From contig CAIVAU010000064.1 of the NCBI GenBank assembly GCA_903903925.1, positions 1 through 37,711 of the forward strand: 37,711 nucleotides of DNA. The letters run 5' to 3'. This stretch comes from an uncultured cyanobacterium (lineage in GTDB: Bacteria > Cyanobacteriota > Cyanobacteriia > Cyanobacteriales > Nostocaceae). Every line of letters begins with the position of its first letter. Position 1 is the first letter of the stretch. This document shows, piece after piece, positions 8,504 through 17,512 of the stretch. Under the pieces are notes generated by a model. The model had not been told where the DNA came from, did not search any database, and was given only the letters and a program-made list of their open reading frames with translations. The position numbers and the translations under genes are program-made.

Positions 8504-8721
8504 CGTCCTCCTGGATGTGAACCTTGACATCGCTTTCAAGAGGTCTGGGGTGTGAGGCTTGAATAAATGCCCCATACCCTACTACCCCCTACATCCCTAA
8601 TACCCACCTTCAGAACTTCTCATTACACGTTAAGATTTATCGAAATAGCATTTTATTGCGTTTCTTATATAGGATCGCCTGTTCCTGCTAATTTTTAACT
8701 TACGCTGCTTGAGAAGACCGA

Positions 8722-9471
8722 ATGCTAGATCAAATTTTTGATTCCCTTCACCTTCGCTTTGGTATTGAAGCTCCCATAGTTCTACTCATCCTCATCTTAC
8801 TAGAGGCAATACTATCTGCTGATAACGCGATCGCCCTCGCGGCGATCGCGCAAGGGCTAAAAGACAAAAAACTCGAAAATCAGGCACTTAACATTGGCTT
8901 GGTATTTGCTTATATTCTGCGAATCACCTTACTACTGACTGCAACCTGGGTGCAACAGTTTTGGCAGTTTGAGCTACTAGGTGCAGCTTACCTACTATGG
9001 TTAGTATTCCAGCATTTTACTTCCACTGAAAGCGAAGGCAATCAAAATCCCGAGCCCAGTTTTAACTCCCTATTGCGAGTCATACCTGTCATCGCCCTCA
9101 CAGATTTAGCGTTTTCTCTCGACAGTGTCACTACAGCGATCGCCGTATCCAATGAAAGGTGGCTAGTCATCACCGGTACTACAGTTGGCGTCATCGCCCT
9201 GCGCTTCATGGCAGGTTTATTTATCCGGTGGTTAGATGAATATGTCTACTTAGAGGATGCAGGTTATGTCACTGTAGCAATAGTTGGCTTGCGCTTGCTT
9301 TTGAAAGTAGTGAACGATACTCTAGTCCCACCACAATGGTTAACAATGAGTGCGATCGCCCTGATCCTAGCCTGGGGATTTTCCAAGCGAACCAATCCAA
9401 AAATCACAGAACAAGAGCCAAAAATTGAACTCCCAAATTTGGAAAAAATACAGGAACCGCAAAAGAAGTAG
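8722..9471 (+). CDS. TerC/Alx-family integral membrane protein
   Basis: 249 residues with about seven hydrophobic segments. The paired acidic motifs of the family are present: LLEAILSADNAIALA in the first helix and DLAFSLDSVTTAIAV in the fourth. TerC/Alx proteins are implicated in metal ion, especially manganese, export and in tellurite or pH response. The C-terminal 35 residues are a charged cytoplasmic tail. The start ATG 8722 has GAGAAG upstream. I looked for a manganese (yybP-ykoY) riboswitch in 8504-8721 and found no convincing one. Confidence 0.9.
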   Translation: MLDQIFDSLHLRFGIEAPIVLLILILLEAILSADNAIALAAIAQGLKDKKLENQALNIGLVFAYILRITLLLTATWVQQFWQFELLGAAYLLWLVFQHFTSTESEGNQNPEPSFNSLLRVIPVIALTDLAFSLDSVTTAIAVSNERWLVITGTTVGVIALRFMAGLFIRWLDEYVYLEDAGYVTVAIVGLRLLLKVVNDTLVPPQWLTMSAIALILAWGFSKRTNPKITEQEPKIELPNLEKIQEPQKK

Positions 9472-9535
9472 GGAGTGGGGAATAGGGAGTTAAGAATTTT
9501 CCTCCTAACTCCTAACTCCTAACTCTCTGTTGTTA
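9470..9535. terminator. Heptamer-derived hairpin between convergent genes
   Basis: GGAGTTA (9486-9492) and TAACTCC (9506-9512, repeated twice more downstream) can pair across AAGAATTTTCCTCC. The element lies exactly between the stop codons of the TerC-like gene and ndk, so it may end both transcripts. Built from the same GGAGTTA units as the long arrays. Confidence 0.4.
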
Positions 9536-9537
9536 AG

Positions 9538-9987
9538 CTATTCGTGCAACCAAGGTGATAAATGGGGTTGCCAACTTACCAATTCTTCTTCTGTAAACCA
9601 CAGCGCAATTTCTCGTTGCGCTGTCTCAATAGCATCGGAACCGTGGATCAGATTGCGACCAATGTTTATAGCAAAATCGCCCCGGATAGTTCCAGGTTCT
9701 GCAGCTAAGGGGTTCGTTGCTCCAATTATCTTTCTAGAGGCGGCGACAACGCCATCACCTTCCCAAACCATCGCTACTATCGGAGCGGAAGTGATAAATT
9801 CTACCAACCCAGCAAAAAAAGGTCTGTCCCGGTGAACGTCGTAGTGCTTTTCAGCTAATTCTCGGCTGACCTTCATAAACTTCAAACTCACAAGGGTAAA
9901 ACCCTTTCTTTCAAAGCGCTGGATAATTTCACCCACTAGTCCGCGCTGTACTCCATCTGGCTTAATTGCTATGAATGTGCGTTCCAA
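9538..9987 (-). CDS. ndk: Nucleoside diphosphate kinase
   Basis: 149 residues, the usual length. It transfers the gamma phosphate from ATP to NDPs through a phosphohistidine. Seen: [15 protein letters not shown] at the N-terminus, Arg/Asn in [15 protein letters not shown] with the active-site His in NLIHGSD, and the C-terminal [16 protein letters not shown] place the start at the TTG at 9985-9987 because it gives the conserved (M)ERTF start and has GAGGAG seven bases upstream; the ATG-initiated frame at 10050 would add 21 unconserved residues. It converges on the TerC-like gene. Confidence 0.96.
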   Translation of the reverse strand: MERTFIAIKPDGVQRGLVGEIIQRFERKGFTLVSLKFMKVSRELAEKHYDVHRDRPFFAGLVEFITSAPIVAMVWEGDGVVAASRKIIGATNPLAAEPGTIRGDFAINIGRNLIHGSDAIETAQREIALWFTEEELVSWQPHLSPWLHE

Positions 9988-10177
9988 AGCTATCTCCTCA
10001 AACTTAATGAATTCGTCCTTCGTCATTAGCCAATATAACTGTAGATCCAAGCATGATCGCGTCTCTACTAATGACCAATCTGAGATTATCAGAAGAAAGT
10101 TATCTCTGAACAGATATGCATCCAGAGACTAATGCGCTACATTGTTATTTCATGGGTGAAACTAGAGGTCAGGAAAA

Positions 10178-12196
10178 ATGGGTGTAGAGTTAACTGATAC
10201 ATCAGGTGAGGTGGTTCAACCTCCGGCCAACTTATACAAAGCTGAAGCCAGTAATCGCAAGGTAAAAAAACTGCTACCGCCAAGTAATGCTTTAGATGTA
10301 CCTCGTCATTCTTGGAAAATTGAGGATAGCGAAGAACTTTACCGTATAGGAGGTTGGGGACAGCCTTATTTCTCCATTAATGCGGCTGGTCACATCACGG
10401 TTTCTCCCAAAGGCGATCGCGGCGGTTCGTTGGATCTGTTTGAATTAGTCAACGCTCTCAAGCAGCGTAACTTGGGACTACCCCTGTTGATCCGCTTTTC
10501 TGATATTTTGGAAGACCGGATTGAGCGGTTGAACGCTTGTTTTGCCAAAGCGATCGCCCGCTACAATTACCCTGGTGTTTATCGTGGCGTCTTCCCCGTT
10601 AAATGCAACCAACAACGCCACTTAATTGAAGACCTAGTGCGGTTTGGTAAACCCCATCAATTTGGTTTAGAGGCTGGTTCCAAGCCAGAATTAATGATCG
10701 CTCTGGCATTACTGGATACACCAGGAGCATTATTAATCTGCAACGGCTACAAAGACCAGGAATATATCGAAACAGCGATGTTGGCCCAAAGACTAGGGCA
10801 AACACCAATTATCGTCTTAGAACAGGTTGAAGAAGTCGATTTGGTGATTGAGGCAAACCGCCAATTGGGCATTAAGCCAATTGTCGGCGTGAGAGCTAAA
10901 CTCAGTACCCAAGGAATGGGACGCTGGGGAATTTCTACAGGCGATCGCGCCAAATTTGGTTTAACGATTCCCGAAATTATCCAAGCTGTTGATAAGTTAC
11001 GCAATGCCAATTTACTGGACTCTTTACAGTTATTGCACTTCCATATTGGCTCGCAAATTTCCGCCATTAATGTGATTAAAGATGCCATCCAAGAAGCTAG
11101 CCGGATTTACGTGGAGTTGGCGGCGCTGGGGGCAGACGTGAAATATCTGGATGTAGGTGGCGGCTTGGGTGTAGACTATGATGGCTCACAAACCAACTTC
11201 TACGCCTCAAAAAACTACAACATGCAAAACTATGCCAACGATATCGTGGCAGAGTTAAAAGATACCTGTGCTGAGCGGAATATTTCCGTACCAACACTGA
11301 TTAGCGAAAGCGGACGGGCGATCGCCTCCCACCAATCCGTGCTAATTTTTGACGTGTTGAGTACCAGCGAAATTCCCTCTGAACCGCCACAATTGCCACA
11401 AGATGGAGAATCCCCGATCATCACTTATCTGTGGGAAACCTACCAATCTATTAACCAGGAAAATTATCAGGAGTTTTACCACGACGCAACTCAATTCAAA
11501 GAAGAAGCTATCAGCCGCTTCAACTTGGGAATTTTAAGTTTAACAGAACGCGCCAAAGCTGAGCGGCTCTACTGGGCTTGTTGTCAGAAAATTATTGGTA
11601 TAATTAAGCAGCAAGACTACGTGCCTGACGAACTGGAAGACCTAGAAAAAATTATGGCTTCCATCTACTACATTAATCTTTCTGTGTTTCAATCGGCACC
11701 AGATTGTTGGGCAATTGACCAATTATTTCCCATCATGCCCATACACCTTTTGGATGAAGAACCAACGCGCCGAGCGATTTTAGCAGATCTCACCTGTGAC
11801 AGCGACGGCAAAATAGACCGTTTTATTGACCTGCGGGATGTGAAATCAGTTTTAGAACTGCACCCCTTCAAACCCGGAGAACCCTACTATCTAGGGATGT
11901 TCCTGAATGGAGCATACCAGGAAATTATGGGCAATTTGCACAACCTATTTGGCGATACAAACGCAGTTCATATTCAATTGACACCAAAAGGTTACCAAAT
12001 TCAACACGTCGTCAAGGGCGACACTATGAGCGAAGTCGTCAGCTACGTGCAGTACGACTCTGAGGATATGGTAGAAAGTATCCGCCAGCGCTGTGAACTT
12101 GCTTTAGCAGAAAATCGGATCACTCTAACAGAATCTCAGCGACTGCTGCAAACCTATGAACAGAGCCTAGGAAGGTATACGTATCTTAGTAGTTAG
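10178..12196 (+). CDS. speA: Biosynthetic arginine decarboxylase
   Basis: 672 residues, full length for SpeA. It is a PLP enzyme that turns arginine into agmatine, the first step of polyamine synthesis. The alanine-racemase-like barrel starts with YFSINAAG and carries the PLP lysine in FPVKCNQQRHL (Lys142). HFHIGSQISAI and the glycine loop YLDVGGGLGVDYDGS follow, then ISESGRAIASH, and the beta domain with PDCWAIDQLFPIMPIHLL-type segment (quoted DCWAIDQLFPIMPIHLLDEE). ATG 10178 follows CAGGAAAA. Stand-alone gene. Confidence 0.97.
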   Translation: MGVELTDTSGEVVQPPANLYKAEASNRKVKKLLPPSNALDVPRHSWKIEDSEELYRIGGWGQPYFSINAAGHITVSPKGDRGGSLDLFELVNALKQRNLGLPLLIRFSDILEDRIERLNACFAKAIARYNYPGVYRGVFPVKCNQQRHLIEDLVRFGKPHQFGLEAGSKPELMIALALLDTPGALLICNGYKDQEYIETAMLAQRLGQTPIIVLEQVEEVDLVIEANRQLGIKPIVGVRAKLSTQGMGRWGISTGDRAKFGLTIPEIIQAVDKLRNANLLDSLQLLHFHIGSQISAINVIKDAIQEASRIYVELAALGADVKYLDVGGGLGVDYDGSQTNFYASKNYNMQNYANDIVAELKDTCAERNISVPTLISESGRAIASHQSVLIFDVLSTSEIPSEPPQLPQDGESPIITYLWETYQSINQENYQEFYHDATQFKEEAISRFNLGILSLTERAKAERLYWACCQKIIGIIKQQDYVPDELEDLEKIMASIYYINLSVFQSAPDCWAIDQLFPIMPIHLLDEEPTRRAILADLTCDSDGKIDRFIDLRDVKSVLELHPFKPGEPYYLGMFLNGAYQEIMGNLHNLFGDTNAVHIQLTPKGYQIQHVVKGDTMSEVVSYVQYDSEDMVESIRQRCELALAENRITLTESQRLLQTYEQSLGRYTYLSS

Positions 12197-12267
12197 TCAG
12201 GAGTCAGGAGTTAGGAGTCAGGAGTCAGGAGTTTCTAGAACAACTTACTAATGACTCCTAACTCTTA
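12197..12267. terminator. Heptamer array forming a 12-bp hairpin between convergent genes
   Basis: AGTTAGGAGTCA (12209-12220) is perfectly complementary to TGACTCCTAACT (12252-12263). The element fills the space between the ends of speA and the sugar-nucleotide pyrophosphorylase gene, so it could act as a two-way terminator. The units are of the GAGTCAG family. Confidence 0.5.
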
Positions 12268-12268
12268 G

Positions 12269-13435
12269 TTAAAAAGCGTTAGTCCCCAATAATTCAGCGA
12301 TCGCTTGGCGTTCAACTGGGTTATGAGATGGCGGGTCGTGACGCGCATCAGTGATCAACCAGTTCAGGGCAGCGGCTTGTAGATCTATCGTTGCTCCAGT
12401 CTTATCTACGCAGTAACGTCCAAATACCAGCTTATCAACTAGGCTGACTCCAGGTCCGAGTCGTGACCACTCAAAAATCACGCTGTTATCTACCATTGCG
12501 CCACTACATACCCAACAATTGGGTCCAATCATCGCAGGACCAACGATTTTAGCTCCGTCTTCTATCCTGGTCATACCACCAATGTAAACTGGACCAGTGA
12601 TATCTACTTTGTCCCAATTCACTGCGACATTCAAGCCAGTGTATATGCCAGGGGCAACTTGATGACCGGGGATTCGCACATTTTTTATTTCTCCTGAGAG
12701 CACACCACGAATTGCCCGCCAGTAGTCCGGTACTTTACCAATATCTACCCATTCAAAGTCCATCGGGATGGCATAGAAGGGCGCACCCATTTCCACCAAT
12801 TTAGGGAACAATTGACCACCGATATCATACTCTATCCCAGATGGGATGTAGTCTATCACCTCCGGCTCAAAGATGTAAATACCGGTATTGATGTTGGTAC
12901 TCAGGGCTTCTTCTACTTTGGGTTTCTCTTGGAAAGCTTTGATGCGACCATCATCATCCGTGACAACCACACCGTAGCTTGAAACTTCTTCCCGTGGAAC
13001 GGATTTCATAACGATGGTAGCGATAGATCCCTTTGACTTATGCCACTTTACTGCTGCAGTCAAATCTAAGTCAATTAAAGCATCGCCGCATAACACCACA
13101 AAGGTATCGTCAAAAAATGGCAAGAAGTCCTGAATACGCCGCATTCCACCAGCGGAACCAACAGCTTCTCCTACCAAAGTACCATCAACAATGCGACCTT
13201 CAAAGGAGTAGGCAATCTGTACGCCAAACCGTTGACCATCTCGGAAATAGCCTTCGATTTCTTCTGCCAAATGGCTAACGTTGACCATAATCTGGTCAAA
13301 TCCATGCTGGCGTAACAGTTCGAGTAGAAATTCCATCACTGGCTTTTGCAGGATGGGCATCATCGGTTTGGGCATTGTGTAGGTGATCGGACGTACACGA
13401 GTACCCTTACCTGCTGCGAGAATCATCGCTTTCAT
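12269..13435 (-). CDS. NDP-sugar pyrophosphorylase (mannose-1-phosphate guanylyltransferase-like)
   Basis: 388 residues. The N-terminal nucleotidyltransferase domain has MKAMILAAGKGTRVRPITYT and KPMMPILQKPVMEFL (NTP and metal binding), GSAGGMRRI, and the Asp in VVLCGDALIDLDL. The C-terminal left-handed beta-helix has hexapeptide repeats (PVYIGGMTRIEDGAKIVGPA, MIGPNCWVCSG). This architecture occurs in enzymes making GDP-mannose, dTDP-glucose or glucose-1-phosphate derivatives; substrate is not certain. Probably supplies envelope or exopolysaccharide synthesis. ATG 13435. Confidence 0.85.
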   Translation of the reverse strand: MKAMILAAGKGTRVRPITYTMPKPMMPILQKPVMEFLLELLRQHGFDQIMVNVSHLAEEIEGYFRDGQRFGVQIAYSFEGRIVDGTLVGEAVGSAGGMRRIQDFLPFFDDTFVVLCGDALIDLDLTAAVKWHKSKGSIATIVMKSVPREEVSSYGVVVTDDDGRIKAFQEKPKVEEALSTNINTGIYIFEPEVIDYIPSGIEYDIGGQLFPKLVEMGAPFYAIPMDFEWVDIGKVPDYWRAIRGVLSGEIKNVRIPGHQVAPGIYTGLNVAVNWDKVDITGPVYIGGMTRIEDGAKIVGPAMIGPNCWVCSGAMVDNSVIFEWSRLGPGVSLVDKLVFGRYCVDKTGATIDLQAAALNWLITDARHDPPSHNPVERQAIAELLGTNAF

Positions 13436-13749
13436 AGTTGTTTATTCCTCAACCACCAGCCAGTTTGCTTTCATTGATTGATACTTCATCATCATCGGTG
13501 TATTTCCACTTTAAGTCATCCCTAAAAGCACGGAATAACAGGAATTTTCAGCTTTGGTGCAACAAATGGTTATAGTTAGGTGACATAAGATCTGTCGTCT
13601 TCTCAATTTACTCGGATTTTAGGATTTGCCAAAGTAAAATTTAGAAATCGTTTGTATTGTCAAATATGGTTGCTTATGTCATGCTACTACATACCGATAA
13701 ATCGCAGTAGTTGGCTGTGAATCGTCGTTTTTCAGAACTCAACAGTTTA
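13436..13749. other. Intergenic stretch without recognised gene
   Basis: About 310 bases between two leftward genes. No start-to-stop frame of note, tRNA or hairpin terminator was recognised. It should contain the promoter of the sugar-nucleotide pyrophosphorylase gene. Confidence 0.5.
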
Positions 13750-14577
13750 TCAACTACTCACAAGTTTATCCACGGTTTTGTTTGTGGTTGCCGAATCTGT
13801 AAGTAACCTGATTTTAATGTCCTGGTAAAACTCCTCTTGAAACAGCTCAACCTTGGATTGAGCCGAAAGCAATAGTAGTGCCCAAAACACGCTAACAAGG
13901 TTGCTATGTTCATGCTTAATAGTTTGATTTGGTTGTTGGGTTTGAGTCCATAACTCTACTAGTTGTTCTAGATTCAACCAATTTTTTTGTAGACAAAGCT
14001 CAGGGGCAATTTTGTATAACACCTGCTCTAGTTCACGAGCGACTTCTGTCAGATTTTCCTGGTGAGCTAACTCCAGCGCTGCCCGCATAGTTTGGATGCT
14101 GGGCTGACGCCTAGTGCGGACAGGTTTATCGTCTTTCTCTACCTGTTTTAGTTGCTGTGCCATGAGCTGCAATTGCTCGATCAACTCTTGCAAAGTCACG
14201 CGGCGTTTTGGTGGTGGCATTGCCGCTGGACGACGTCGCAAATGACGCTCTAGTGGCAACCGATGACCCTGATGATGTAAACCATCTTCACTCGCCAACA
14301 ATTCATCGTTATCTTCAAGAGCTTCTTGTTCATCTGCTGCTGATTGCAATTGCATTAAGGTGTTTGCCTTGAATAATACAAGCATCGATGCTGATAAAAA
14401 AGCTTGCCCAGATTGGGATAAGTCAGATTCATAGCCTCTTGCTGTTGCCTCCGGTGTCATTAGCTGTAAGTAGCGATCAATCACCGAAATCACCTGAACA
14501 TCCCAAGGGTCTATTTCTCCTCGCTCAGCTTGGTGAATGAGCAGTGTAATTGTTTCCAATAACTCGGAAGCATCCAT
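13750..14577 (-). CDS. scpA: Segregation and condensation protein A
   Basis: 275 residues. ScpA is the kleisin that bridges SMC heads with ScpB in chromosome condensation. Seen: the N-terminal helix LLETITLLIHQAERGEIDPWDVQVISVI with the (D/E)(I/P)xDIxx pattern, the SQSGQAFLSASMLVLFKANTL segment, and the C-terminal winged helix ending near FWALLLLSAQSKVELFQEE. The middle (residues about 95-150) is charged and variable. I choose ATG 14577; two TTG codons extend the frame to 14583. The scpB and smc genes are not in the window. Confidence 0.88.
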   Translation of the reverse strand: MDASELLETITLLIHQAERGEIDPWDVQVISVIDRYLQLMTPEATARGYESDLSQSGQAFLSASMLVLFKANTLMQLQSAADEQEALEDNDELLASEDGLHHQGHRLPLERHLRRRPAAMPPPKRRVTLQELIEQLQLMAQQLKQVEKDDKPVRTRRQPSIQTMRAALELAHQENLTEVARELEQVLYKIAPELCLQKNWLNLEQLVELWTQTQQPNQTIKHEHSNLVSVFWALLLLSAQSKVELFQEEFYQDIKIRLLTDSATTNKTVDKLVSS

Positions 14578-14616
14578 CAACAAGTTCGTGGTAGTAGTTA
14601 GTCGTTAGTAGTTCAT

Positions 14617-14653
14617 TGATTAGTAGTAAGTTGTAACTACTAACTACTAATCA
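14617..14653. repeat. 11-bp inverted repeat between LapA-like gene and scpA
   Basis: TGATTAGTAGT (14617-14627) pairs with ACTACTAATCA (14643-14653). It lies just after the stop of the LapA-like gene and before scpA, within a run of TAGTAGTTAGT-type units. It may be a weak terminator or only repeat DNA. Confidence 0.45.
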
Positions 14654-14659
14654 GTCACG

Positions 14660-15025
14660 TCATTTAGCTATTGCTTTGACTTCTTCCTTCCCCTTTAGTG
14701 AATCACCTGCTGGTGGTAGTGCCAGTTGTAGTGATTGAATTTCTGCTTGGTACTGTTCAACCTTGTGTTCTAATTCCTTAATCTGAACATTTTTTTTGCG
14801 GACTTGTTGGCTGTAAATTATTAGTCGTTGCAAGCGTGTCCAGATACTATATAGCCACGCAAAAGTTGCACCAATGCCCAGTGCTAAAAGCAATTCAACT
14901 GCAATCGGTGCTTGTACCTGTAGACCTGGAACAAGGTAAATGGTTCCCAGTTCCGTATTTTCTAAGGTAAAGAACCCAAAAGCTAGACACAAGATAAAAA
15001 TTATTACAAAGTTCAATTGTCTCAT
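14660..15025 (-). CDS. LapA-domain (DUF1049-like) membrane protein
   Basis: 121 residues from ATG 15025 (MRQLNFVIIFILCLAFGFF); a longer frame to 15094 adds a hydrophilic leader not expected for the family. Two membrane helices (residues about 4-22 and 42-64) are separated by ENTELGTIYLVPGLQVQAPI, the usual LapA hairpin. A coiled coil follows (ELEHKVEQYQAEIQSLQ). LapA-like proteins occur with lipopolysaccharide assembly factors; the role in cyanobacteria is unknown. Confidence 0.75.
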   Translation of the reverse strand: MRQLNFVIIFILCLAFGFFTLENTELGTIYLVPGLQVQAPIAVELLLALGIGATFAWLYSIWTRLQRLIIYSQQVRKKNVQIKELEHKVEQYQAEIQSLQLALPPAGDSLKGKEEVKAIAK

Positions 15026-15126
15026 CTGAAACCCAAGACCACTACGTAATTCATTATGCCTAATGCTTCCCTGAAATTTGCAATCAATTTGCAATCAATA
15101 CTATTCTGAATTGTGATTCGAGATCG

Positions 15127-15162
15127 TGCAACACTGGTATTATTTATAATACCAGTGTTGCA
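15127..15162. repeat. Perfect 17-bp inverted repeat with 2-base loop
   Basis: TGCAACACTGGTATTAT, then TT, then ATAATACCAGTGTTGCA: no mismatch in 17 pairs. It lies 102 bases upstream of the LapA-like start, in the spacer after the permease gene. There is no T tract on either side, which argues against a simple terminator. It could be a dyad operator, a cruciform site or the joined ends of a lost element. Confidence 0.8.
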
Positions 15163-15343
15163 TGTCCATACCTAATGGTATAAGAATGTTGCTCATAAAT
15201 CAAGTACACATGAAATTTTCACACAAAATATAGCCATCTAAACATAGTTTTTATACTGGTTCTTTTACGATCATTACTGAAAAGTTATAAAGAAATCAGA
15301 GTTGCCGCAGAATAATACATAGGCAATTAACTAATTATGTAAG

Positions 15344-15391
15344 ATGAAAAAACTATGTGTCAGCTATTAGTTAACGGTTAACTGATAGCTG
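15344..15391 (-). terminator. Terminator of the AI-2E family permease gene
   Basis: CAGCTATTAGTTAAC (15361-15375) pairs with GTTAACTGATAGCTG (15377-15391) with one mismatch (a G-U pair in RNA). On the minus strand it is followed by ACACATAG and then a six-T run. The stop codon of the permease (15378) is inside the stem, so the hairpin overlaps the gene end. Confidence 0.6.
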
Positions 15392-16439
15392 AGCCGATGT
15401 CTCCTAGTTTGCTGCCCTTGAGAGCATCGAAGGTGCCTTTAATAGTGCCAGCAATCGGAACGGCAATAATTGTTCCCAATAACCCAGCAATCTCAAACCC
15501 CATCAAAATAGCCACAAAGATCCAGATGGGATTAAGTCCGATAAAATCGCCAAGCAACTTGGGAGCTAACAGATTATCTTTGAGTTGCTGCATAATTATC
15601 GCTGCCAACGCGACTTGAACTGCCAACCACCAATTCTGTAATAGTACCAAAATAGTGACTAGACTGATGCCTAAAGTCGCCCCAATAAAGGGAATGAGTT
15701 CAGATAACCCAATAAGTATGGCAAATAAAAGAGCAAACGGCACTTTGAGAACCAAAAAAATGGGGGTGAGGCTCACCCCCATAAACAGTCCCAGCAACAA
15801 TTGACTGAGGAAAAAGTTTTGGAAATTCAGCCGCAAGGACGAGACCAAGGGCTCTCGGATATTCTCTGGTAAGAGGTGAACTAGACCTTTCCAAACGCGA
15901 TCGCCATATAAGAGCATATAAAACGCCAGCACGACCACTAACACTAAATCGAGTAATCCAGACAGCAGTGTTCCAGCAAATCCCAAAGCCCCAGAAGCTA
16001 TCTGTTGCACTAGATTTTGAATATTGCCATTGATCTGCGTAGTCACAACCCTCAGATTTATGGGTAACCGCCGCTTCCTTGCTAAGGCTTCAAAATGCTC
16101 TAGGTTTGCTTGACTAGCAGCTAAGGAATCAGGAATCTTATTTAACAGTTGGATAGTTTGGTCAATTACCAACGGTACTAGCGTTATCCCCAGAATAACT
16201 ACCAGCGTAAAGGTTATGAGCAAAACAATGATAACTGCTTGAGAGCGCGTTATGGGAGCGCGTTGAAAGAACTTAACTGGGTAATTCAGTAAAAAAGCGA
16301 CAATTGCCGCAATGATCAGGATAGTAATTGGATGCTGAAAATAGTGAAAAAGTTGAGACAGCAGCCAAACATTTAGAGCGATAATCGGACCGCTCAGACC
16401 GTAGATTAATAAACGTTGCAGGGAGGCTGAACGGCGCAT
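15378..16439 (-). CDS. AI-2E family transporter (PerM/UPF0118)
   Basis: 353 residues with about eight membrane helices. Family marks: the N-terminal helices (LLIYGLSGPIIALNVWLLSQL), HPITILIIAAIVAFLLNYPV, a soluble region with the PENIREPL segment, and the conserved C-terminal region DNLLAPKLLGDFIGLNPIW followed by FEIAGLLGTIIAVPIAGTIK. Functions proposed for relatives include autoinducer-2 export and Na+/H+ antiport. ATG 16439 has an AGGA nine bases upstream; a TTG at 16448 is an alternative. Confidence 0.88.
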   Translation of the reverse strand: MRRSASLQRLLIYGLSGPIIALNVWLLSQLFHYFQHPITILIIAAIVAFLLNYPVKFFQRAPITRSQAVIIVLLITFTLVVILGITLVPLVIDQTIQLLNKIPDSLAASQANLEHFEALARKRRLPINLRVVTTQINGNIQNLVQQIASGALGFAGTLLSGLLDLVLVVVLAFYMLLYGDRVWKGLVHLLPENIREPLVSSLRLNFQNFFLSQLLLGLFMGVSLTPIFLVLKVPFALLFAILIGLSELIPFIGATLGISLVTILVLLQNWWLAVQVALAAIIMQQLKDNLLAPKLLGDFIGLNPIWIFVAILMGFEIAGLLGTIIAVPIAGTIKGTFDALKGSKLGDIGSAIS

Positions 16440-16640
16440 TTGCGGCAATCCTAGAGGCTCCTTCGGAGAATGCGAAATTAAAATAACTCAGTTAGCGCTA
16501 ATGATTAAGCAAAACATGGGTCGCTAGTATGTGCTTATGTCTTGATTATTCTGAGTTCTGACGAATGTATCCTTACATATTTTTTACAAAGACTTGTATA
16601 AACTTAACTTGAGCAAAACAAGCAGATTACACTGATTACA

Positions 16641-17282
16641 ATGAACAAAACTATAGCAGACCTTCGCAAAGACTACACCTTGCAGGGGTTGAGTGAAATC
16701 GACGTTGACCCTAATCCTTTGATCCAATTTCAGCAATGGTTCGACCAAGCACTAGCAGCGCAAATTTTAGAACCGAATGCTATGATCCTTGCCACAGCCA
16801 CCCCAGACGGAAAACCAAGAGCAAGAGTAGTGTTGCTGAAAGATTTTGATGAACAGGGCTTTGTCTTCTACACCAACTATAACAGTCAAAAAGGGCAACA
16901 GTTAGCAGAAAACCCCCACGCATCCTTGGTTTTCTGGTGGGCAGAACTAGAACGCCAAGTCCGCATTGTTGGACGTGTGGAGAAAGTTTCAGAAAGCCAG
17001 TCAGATGAGTATTTTTACAGCCGTCCTTTGAATAGCCGCTTAGGTGCATGGGCATCTCATCAAAGTGAGGTGATAGAAAGTCGGGAAGTCCTTGAGCAAC
17101 ATTTACAGGAACTCCAGATCAAGTATCAAAATCAGGATATTCCCCGACCACGACACTGGGGTGGCTGGCGCGTGATCCCCATAGAAATTGAATTTTGGCA
17201 AGGACGCCCCAGCCGCCTGCATGATCGCTTGCTCTACACCCGTTTAAATCATGGTTGGAAGATTGAGCGTTTATCACCGTGA
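16641..17282 (+). CDS. pdxH: Pyridoxamine 5'-phosphate oxidase
   Basis: 213 residues, full length. The FMN enzyme oxidises pyridoxine or pyridoxamine 5'-phosphate to PLP. Seen: [20 protein letters not shown], the FMN-binding [20 protein letters not shown] and [44 protein letters not shown], and the C-terminal signature [19 protein letters not shown] ending in RLHDR. All known substrate contacts (Arg, His of RLHDR) are present. ATG 16641. The gene stands alone before a long heptamer array. Confidence 0.97.
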   Translation: MNKTIADLRKDYTLQGLSEIDVDPNPLIQFQQWFDQALAAQILEPNAMILATATPDGKPRARVVLLKDFDEQGFVFYTNYNSQKGQQLAENPHASLVFWWAELERQVRIVGRVEKVSESQSDEYFYSRPLNSRLGAWASHQSEVIESREVLEQHLQELQIKYQNQDIPRPRHWGGWRVIPIEIEFWQGRPSRLHDRLLYTRLNHGWKIERLSP

Positions 17283-17312
17283 AGGGGAGTCATTAGTCAT
17301 TAGTTGTTTTTA

Positions 17313-17497
<185 letters not shown>

Positions 17498-17512
<15 letters not shown>

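Noticed and set aside
8504..8721. Manganese (yybP-ykoY) riboswitch upstream of the TerC-like gene
   Set aside because: The conserved paired motifs of this riboswitch could not be found and no terminator or sequester hairpin is evident.
11097..11424. Minus-strand frames inside speA
   Set aside because: No protein-like motifs and fully inside the well-supported speA gene.
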